NCBI GenBank assembly: GCA_033813475.1
Contig: JAPXRP010000060.1
Location: 1 to 20,411 of the forward strand
DNA from: JAAYBR01 sp033813475
Lineage (GTDB): Bacteria; Hydrogenedentota; Hydrogenedentia; Hydrogenedentales; CAITNO01
DNA length: 20,411 nucleotides
Direction of reading: 5' to 3'
The notes under the pieces are model-generated. The model was not told where the DNA came from. It ran no database searches and saw only the letters and a program-made list of their open reading frames with translations. Positions 14,397-20,411 of this stretch are shown here, in pieces; the stretch's first letter is position 1, and every line of letters starts with the position of its first letter. The position numbers and the translations under genes are program-made.

Positions 14397-15562
14397 GAAA
14401 GCTCAAGATAGTCATGGTCGGCGCGTGCCCCTACCCCTTCCCCCAGGGGTCGCAGGTCTTCCTGCACGACACCGCCTCCGCCCTCCTGCGCATCGGCCAT
14501 TCAGTCCGCCTCGTGGTCTACGACCACGGCGCGGGCGACACCCCGCCCGCCGACGTGGCGCTGCGCCGCGCGAAGCGCTGGCCCCTCGCGCGCGACATCA
14601 CGGCCTCCGGCCCCGACCGGACCAAGCCCCTGCACGACGCGGCCCTCCTCGCGGCGCTGCGCCGCACGATCCGCAGCGAGGGCGCCGACATCGTCTGCGC
14701 GCACAACTACGAGGCCCTGCTCGTGGCGCTGGCGGCGCGGACGCGTCCCGTGGTCTACATGGCCCACAACGCCCTCGCCGACGAGCTGCCCTACTACTTC
14801 GACGGCCCCGGTACGGAGCGGACCGCCCGCCGCGCGGGCCGCTGGTTCGACAACACCTTTCCCCGCCGCGCCGACCGGATCATCGCGCCCCACCGCCGCC
14901 TCGCGGGTTATCTCGTCCTGCGCGGCTGCCCCCAGGACCGCGTGGAGATCATCCCGCCGCCGGTGGACGCCGCCGCCTTCCCCGAGACCGCGCCCGCCGA
15001 GGCCCCCATGCCCCCCATCGTCTACACGGGCAATCTGGACCGGTATCAGAACCTTGGCCTGCTGCTGGACGCCGTCGCCATCATCCGGCAGTCCCGGCCC
15101 GCCGTCCGCCTGGTCATGGCCACCGCCGCCCTGCCGCCCTTTCCCCATGTGGAGCATGTCCCCTGCGACACTCTGGGCGCCCTGCGCGCCGTCCTCTCGC
15201 AGGACGTCGTGGTCGCCGTGCCCCGCGTGTCCTGGTCCGGCTACCCGATCAAGCTGCTCAACGCCATGGCGGCGGGCCGCCCCGTGGCCGCCTGCGCAGG
15301 GGCGGCCTGGCCCCTGAAGGACGGGATAAACGGCCTGGTCGTGCCCGACAACGACGCGAACGCCCTGGCCGCCGCACTGGTGCGGCTCATGGACCAGCCC
15401 CGGCTCCGCCGCGACCTGGGCCGCGCCGCCCGCGCGACGGTCCTGGGCGAACACCACCCGGAAACGGTGGCCCGGCGGCTGGAAAGGGTCTTTCTGGAGG
15501 CGCTGGGGGCGCCGCCGCCCGTAGAAAACGCTGGAAATTCCGCCCGGGAAGTGGTATCCTAA
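14393..15562 (+). CDS. GT-B glycosyltransferase, family 4-like
   Basis: The 389-residue protein shows the N-terminal GT-B fold from residue 4 (LKIVMVGACPYPFPQGSQVFLHDTASAL) with the Gly-rich acceptor loop, and HN motifs at 104-105 and 125-126. The C-terminal donor domain begins at about 208 (PPIVYTGNLDRYQNLGLLLDAV) and contains GYPIKLLNAMAAGRPVAA (283-300). In this EX7E-equivalent segment both glutamates are replaced (Ser282 and Asn290); a related KLLN form occurs in some GT4 subgroups, so activity is not ruled out. The start overlaps the previous stop as ATGA, indicating translational coupling; no separate ribosome-binding site is obvious. The product and acceptor are unknown, but coupling to a phosphodiesterase suggests a cell-envelope phospholipid or glycan. 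Confidence 0.87.
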   Translation: MRKLKIVMVGACPYPFPQGSQVFLHDTASALLRIGHSVRLVVYDHGAGDTPPADVALRRAKRWPLARDITASGPDRTKPLHDAALLAALRRTIRSEGADIVCAHNYEALLVALAARTRPVVYMAHNALADELPYYFDGPGTERTARRAGRWFDNTFPRRADRIIAPHRRLAGYLVLRGCPQDRVEIIPPPVDAAAFPETAPAEAPMPPIVYTGNLDRYQNLGLLLDAVAIIRQSRPAVRLVMATAALPPFPHVEHVPCDTLGALRAVLSQDVVVAVPRVSWSGYPIKLLNAMAAGRPVAACAGAAWPLKDGINGLVVPDNDANALAAALVRLMDQPRLRRDLGRAARATVLGEHHPETVARRLERVFLEALGAPPPVENAGNSAREVVS

Positions 15563-15719
15563 CGGACGAGGTCATTCGGGGTGCGTAGGGTGCGTTGATA
15601 CAGTTGTGGCATGGCGGGTGTTCCCTTTTGGGGCGGCTGGGCCGCTTCGGGGGTTGGACTGCGGGGCGCGGTCCGGGGAACGCCGTGTTGGACAAGTGCG
15701 TCCGGAGGAGAACCGGGAC

Positions 15720-16055
15720 ATGGGACACGAGATGACGTCGCAGAGGAAAGCCTCCATCCGCGAGGTGAAAATGGGCACGGCATGCTACAACGCGCGCGAT
15801 TATGTCGGCGCGGAGAAGTACTTCCGCCGCGCGCTGGAGCAGGATCCGGGCTATGCCCGGGCCCACTATTACCTCGCCAACACGCTGCACAAGCTGGGCG
15901 TGCCCGAGGAGGCCTACGAGGAGTGGAACAAGGCGGTCATCGTGGAGCCGGACTCCGACTCCGCGGAGAAGGCGCGCGAGAAGCTCGCCTCCGTCGGCCG
16001 CCAGCTCCGCAACACCTCGCAGGGGCTGCTGGACGGGCTCGGCTCGGTGCGCTGA
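15720..16055 (+). CDS. Small TPR protein
   Basis: The 111-residue protein consists of two tetratricopeptide repeats between charged ends. The first is at about 19-52 (ACYNARDYVGAEKYFRRALEQDPGY) and the second at about 53-86 (ARAHYYLANTLHKLGVPEEAYEEWNKAVIVEPDS), each with the Y/F-A-Y-P pattern. There is no signal peptide, so it is probably a cytoplasmic protein-interaction module. GGAGGAG (15704-15710) lies 9 nt before the ATG, which fixes the start. It is 157 nt downstream of the glycosyltransferase on the same strand, and converges with the GT-C/TPR gene. Its partner is unknown. Confidence 0.85.
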   Translation: MGHEMTSQRKASIREVKMGTACYNARDYVGAEKYFRRALEQDPGYARAHYYLANTLHKLGVPEEAYEEWNKAVIVEPDSDSAEKAREKLASVGRQLRNTSQGLLDGLGSVR

Positions 16056-16083
16056 GGCGCCGCACCCTTGAAACACTCCAAGA

Positions 16084-16102
16084 AAGCGGCTGGAAGCCGC
16101 TT
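16084..16102. terminator. Hairpin between convergent genes
   Basis: AAGCGGCT-GGA-AGCCGCTT forms a perfect 8-bp stem with a 3-nt loop in the 47-bp gap between the TPR gene and the GT-C gene, directly abutting the stop codon of the latter. No strong T-run follows on either strand (TTCTACG on plus, TTTCTTGG on minus). It may be a weak bidirectional terminator or a copy of an interspersed palindrome; I cannot tell which. Confidence 0.5.
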
Positions 16103-18214
16103 CTACGTTGCCCCCCCGCAGAGGGTTTCCCGGTTGGCCGCCGCGCGGGCGTGGTGCGGGTCGAGCGCGAGGGCCTGGGCGAACCACGCACAGGCCTCCT
16201 CCGCGCGGCCCTGCCCGGCGAGGCACCAGCCGAGGTTGTTGGCGATGTCGGCGCTTTCGGGGTGCGCCTCCGCCGCCTCGCGGTAGAGCGCCTCGGCCCC
16301 CGCCGCGTCCCCCAGCGCCAGGAGGGCATTGGCCGCGTTGTTCACCGCGTGCGGGTCGTCCGGGTTCACCGCGCGCGCGCGCTGGAACCAGTCCAGCGCC
16401 TCCTGCGCGTTTCCCTTCGCCAGCAGCAGGTTGCCCAGGTTGTTCATGGCCAGCGCGTAGCGCGGCTGGCGCGCCAGCGCGGCGCGGTACTGCGCCTCCG
16501 CCTCGTCCACCCGGCCCGCGCGCTGCAGCTCCCAGCCCAGGTTGTTCCGCGCCGCCGCGTTCTCCGGCCGCGCCGCGACAGCCTGTGCATACGCCGCCAG
16601 TGCCCCCGCCGCATCCCCTGCCCGCGTCCGCTCGCCGCCCAGCCGCAGCCATGCCTCGTCGTGGGCCGGGCTGACGAGCACCGCCGACTCCAGTTCGCGC
16701 GCGGCGGCGGCGGCGTTCGCCGCGTCCGAATACGCCACGCCCCGGTGGTAGTGCCAGGTGGCCAGGTCCGGGGTGTAGGCCGCCCAGGGCGTGACGACGG
16801 CCACCGTCACGGTGCAGGCCGCCGCGCCGACCCGGAGGGCCGCCGCGGGCCGCGCGCCGCCGGACCGGATCCACATCCATGCCCCGTGAAGCCCCGCCCC
16901 GGCGCAGAGCGCCAGGAACGGCGCGACGGGCACCCGGTAACGCTCCGCCACGAAGAAGGGCAGGATGGAAAGGAAATGCCCGGCAATCAGCACGGCGGGC
17001 AGGCCGCCCGCGCCGGGCATCCCCCGGAATTTCCGGAAGAGCGGGGAAAGCAGCGCCAGCGCCAGCAGGGGCGTGAAGGACAGCAGCGGCAGCAGCACCC
17101 CGCCCGGACGGCGGTCGTAGTGGACCACCTTGCTGTCCGACACGGTGGCCGGGCCCCAGAAGAGCGCGGCCTTGCGCAGGGTCAGGCGCAGGGCGGCGGC
17201 GGGGTCGTCGCGCCAGAAGGCCAGCGCGCGGTCGTAGAAGAAGCGCGAGGCCCGCGCAAAAGACGGCGTCTCCCAGCCCTGCTTCTCCGCGAGGCCGCGC
17301 ACCACGGCCGGATAGCTGAAACAGTTCCACTCGTCGCGCCCGCACAAATCGTACAGCCCCGGGGCCTTCGCGCTGTCCCCCGTGGCGTCCGGGTTGTTCC
17401 CCAAATAGGCGTTGATGCCGCCGTAGCTGGAGATGAGGATGAACTCTCCGGACACGCGGTAATTCCGGACCACCGCCGGGGCGACGACCAGCGCCGCAAC
17501 GCACCCCATCGCCGCCGCGTGCGCGCACCGCGCCCGGAAGGGGGACGCCGCGCCGCGCCGCGCCAGCATCCATCCGGCGGCCAGCACCCCCGGCAGGAGG
17601 ATCGTCGGCCGGATCAGGGCGTGGAGCCCCAGCAGCATCCCCGCCGCCAGCGCATATCCAAACGCGCGCCGTGCGGAGGCCCCGGCCCATCCGGTGAGCG
17701 CCCCCGCGAAGAGCAGCAGGAGCGGCACCTCCAGGGCCGGGGAGTTCAGCTCGCACTCGAAATAGACGGCGGGCCAGTACACCGCCATGAGCAGCGCCGC
17801 GGCCAGCCCCGACGTCGCGCCAAACCACGCGCGCCCGAGGGCGAAAACCAGCCAGACGGAGACCAGCCCGAGGAGAATCTGCACCGCGCCTGCCCACAGG
17901 GTGTTCTCGCCGAAGACGGCGTAGACCCCCGCGAGAAAGAGGGGATACAGCGGCGGGCGGCCGTAGGGCGTGGCGGCAATGTCCGGGTCTGCCGCGCCCG
18001 GCGGCGGGGCCCAGTCGCCCGTCACCAGCCCGTGGGCGTAATAGCGGTTGAACTGCGGGTCGAGGACGGGGGCGTTGAAGTCCGGCGCGCCGCTGCGCAC
18101 GACGAGCCAGGCGACGCGGACCACCAGCGCCCCCAGGAGGATGAGGGCGAGCGCGGCCCGCGCGCGGTCCCGCGGCGGTTCCAGCGGTGCGATGGGGGAC
18201 TCCGGCGTTGTCAT
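16103..18214 (-). CDS. GT-C glycosyltransferase with C-terminal TPRs
   Basis: The 703-residue protein has about ten hydrophobic segments between residues 19 and 480, resembling the PMT/ArnT family (GT39-like). The first extracytoplasmic loop carries LDPQFNRYYAHGL (51-63), where the catalytic Asp (here Asp52) and a downstream Tyr are expected. RNYRVSGEFILISSYGGINAYLGNN (250-274) is the conserved second-loop region. Six 34-residue TPRs follow (485-688), each with the N-N-L-G/A and ...P-x-x pattern. Such enzymes move a sugar from a polyprenyl-phosphate donor to a lipid, glycan or protein on the outer face of the cytoplasmic membrane; TPRs could hold the protein substrate, as in eukaryotic TMTC enzymes. 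The ribosome-binding sequence GAGGAGG lies only 2 nt from the ATG, unusually close. A TAGAAT box is 43 nt upstream. Confidence 0.88.
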   Translation of the reverse strand: MTTPESPIAPLEPPRDRARAALALILLGALVVRVAWLVVRSGAPDFNAPVLDPQFNRYYAHGLVTGDWAPPPGAADPDIAATPYGRPPLYPLFLAGVYAVFGENTLWAGAVQILLGLVSVWLVFALGRAWFGATSGLAAALLMAVYWPAVYFECELNSPALEVPLLLLFAGALTGWAGASARRAFGYALAAGMLLGLHALIRPTILLPGVLAAGWMLARRGAASPFRARCAHAAAMGCVAALVVAPAVVRNYRVSGEFILISSYGGINAYLGNNPDATGDSAKAPGLYDLCGRDEWNCFSYPAVVRGLAEKQGWETPSFARASRFFYDRALAFWRDDPAAALRLTLRKAALFWGPATVSDSKVVHYDRRPGGVLLPLLSFTPLLALALLSPLFRKFRGMPGAGGLPAVLIAGHFLSILPFFVAERYRVPVAPFLALCAGAGLHGAWMWIRSGGARPAAALRVGAAACTVTVAVVTPWAAYTPDLATWHYHRGVAYSDAANAAAAARELESAVLVSPAHDEAWLRLGGERTRAGDAAGALAAYAQAVAARPENAAARNNLGWELQRAGRVDEAEAQYRAALARQPRYALAMNNLGNLLLAKGNAQEALDWFQRARAVNPDDPHAVNNAANALLALGDAAGAEALYREAAEAHPESADIANNLGWCLAGQGRAEEACAWFAQALALDPHHARAAANRETLCGGAT

Positions 18215-18256
18215 GGCCTCCTCGGGGACGGCGCGTTGCGCGCGCCGCCCGGGCCC

Positions 18257-18262
18257 ATTCTA
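18257..18262 (-). promoter_or_regulatory. -10 box (TAGAAT) of the GT-C gene
   Basis: On the minus strand TAGAAT (18262 down to 18257) would start transcription near 18250, about 36 nt before the ATG. No convincing -35 box is found. The box is in the 78-bp gap after the VTT gene, so the GT-C gene can be transcribed alone or by readthrough. Confidence 0.4.
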
Positions 18263-18292
18263 CTTGGAACGGCGTGAGGACCGCACCCCGGA

Positions 18293-18892
18293 TCAGTGCT
18301 CCAGGAAGAACTTCAGGACGACGAACCCGCCAATGAGGCAGACGAAGAAGAGGATGCTGAGGATGTTGAACCAGCGGTCAATGAACTTTTCGATGGGCTT
18401 GCCGAAAAGGCGGAGCATGCCCGCCACGAGGAAGAAGCGGGCGGAGCGGCCAATGGCGGCGGCAATGACGAACATGGGGAAGTTGATGCCGAAGACGCCG
18501 GCCGCGATGGTGAAGACCTTGAAGGGGATGGGCGTGAAGGCGGCGGCGAAGACCACCCAGAAGTTGTATTTGTCGTAGAGCTGGGACACCCGCTCAAAGG
18601 CCTGCTCCGAGAAGCCGGGGACATAGGCGAAGAAGAACTGGTCCACGGCCTGCCACACGCCCCAGCCAATGGCGTAGCCCGCGATGCCGCCCGCCACCGA
18701 GGCCACGGCGCAGGCCGAGGCGAACCGCGCCCATTTCTCGCGGCGGCCCAGGCACAGCGCGATCAGCAGCACGTCGGGCGGGATGGGGAAGAAGCTCGAC
18801 TCGGCGAAGGCGATCAGCACCAGGGCGGTCATGCCGTAGGGGGTGTCGGCCCAGTGCAGCACCCAGTCATAGAGGCGGCGGATGATCTTCAT
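18293..18892 (-). CDS. VTT/DedA-family membrane protein (YqaA-like)
   Basis: The 199-residue integral membrane protein carries the VTT/SNARE-associated signature: E31-SSFFPIPPD-VLL (31-43) in the first re-entrant region, TPIPFK (120-125) in the second, and G-R-S-A-R (148-152). There are four to five hydrophobic helices. Members of the family are implicated in flipping lipid carriers such as undecaprenyl phosphate or phospholipids and in membrane homeostasis; the cargo here is not known. Relatives start at MKII/MKLFRRLYDWVL, supporting this ATG. No Shine-Dalgarno sequence is visible, and an AT-rich TTTATACC lies only 15-24 nt upstream, so the leader may be very short. mutS lies upstream on the same strand, 132 bp away. 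Confidence 0.9.
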   Translation of the reverse strand: MKIIRRLYDWVLHWADTPYGMTALVLIAFAESSFFPIPPDVLLIALCLGRREKWARFASACAVASVAGGIAGYAIGWGVWQAVDQFFFAYVPGFSEQAFERVSQLYDKYNFWVVFAAAFTPIPFKVFTIAAGVFGINFPMFVIAAAIGRSARFFLVAGMLRLFGKPIEKFIDRWFNILSILFFVCLIGGFVVLKFFLEH

Positions 18893-18934
18893 GCAGGGAA
18901 ACCCCGTCGGTATAAACAAAGCCCGGAACGGCCC

Positions 18935-18991
18935 GGCGGCAACCAGCCGCCGAAACCCGCCCCGGAACCCGCGCGCCATGGTACGGGTTTC
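18935..18991. repeat. Adjacent inverted repeats in the mutS-VTT gap
   Basis: GGCGGC-AACCA-GCCGCC (18935-18951) is a perfect 6-bp hairpin, followed by GAAACCCG (18952-18959) and CGGGTTTC (18984-18991), a perfect 8-bp inverted repeat around a 24-nt spacer. No T-run follows on the minus strand, so termination of mutS is not clearly indicated. They may be regulatory or chance structures in GC-rich DNA. Confidence 0.35.
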
Positions 18992-19024
18992 CACCGGGCA
19001 AAGCAAGCGCGGGCCGCCGTCCGC

Positions 19025-20411
<1,387 letters not shown>

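Noticed and set aside
15611..18277. 888-codon plus-strand open frame antisense to the GT-C gene
   Set aside because: R/P/G-rich shadow of a polytopic membrane protein and TPRs; no ribosome-binding site or family match.

Overview
The window is 20.4 kb of very GC-rich bacterial DNA with long GC3-driven shadow frames, read here as 13 protein genes. I see no rRNA, tRNA, CRISPR array, transposase or phage gene. The gene set (secreted DUF1080 protein, Tat-exported Gfo/Idh/MocA protein, a PASTA plus leucine-rich-repeat lipoprotein, GT-C/TPR fusion, AP-superfamily phosphodiesterase) resembles environmental genomes of the Hydrogenedentota/Planctomycetota/Verrucomicrobiota kind. That placement is my inference from gene style only. 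Bases 8-40 are an Illumina Nextera adapter, so the left end is a contig end from a metagenome or draft assembly and genomic sequence begins at about 41.

Layout. 41-541: gene-free stretch with several palindromes and a canonical promoter. 542-1426 (+): secreted DUF1080 protein, convergent across a strong terminator with 1496-2695 (-), a Tat-signal oxidoreductase. 2696-3074: divergent intergenic region with an inverted pair of interspersed repeats. 3075-5340 (+): GT-B-like protein of unrecognised family, then a ZIP metal transporter. 5341-5489: 9-bp tandem repeat and a promoter/inverted repeat. 5490-7432 (+): NifA-type sigma-54 activator and a YkvA/DUF1232 protein. 7520-8188 (-): hisI followed by a short rpmG gene, with a shared terminator. 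8189-8870: gene-free divergent region with a candidate hisI operator and a large composite palindromic element. 8871-12695 (+): a 1274-residue lipoprotein with nine PASTA domains and three leucine-rich-repeat blocks. 12792-15562 (+): AP-superfamily phosphodiesterase and glycosyltransferase 4 joined by an ATGA overlap, apparently from a leaderless promoter. 15720-16055 (+): small TPR protein. 16103-18214 (-): GT-C glycosyltransferase with six TPRs. 18293-18892 (-): VTT/DedA membrane protein. 19025-20411 (-): 3' part of mutS, cut by the right edge.

How the genes fit together. Much of the window points to the cell envelope: two exported carbohydrate-type enzymes, a large surface repeat lipoprotein, a coupled phosphodiesterase/glycosyltransferase pair, a polytopic GT-C glycosyltransferase, and membrane transport or scramblase-type proteins. 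Housekeeping genes (hisI, rpmG, mutS) lie between them. No single pathway is complete here. The most unusual items are the PASTA-LRR lipoprotein with its recent internal duplication, the apparently leaderless phosphodiesterase-glycosyltransferase operon, the GT-C/TPR fusion, and the density of unrelated palindromic elements in the gaps.
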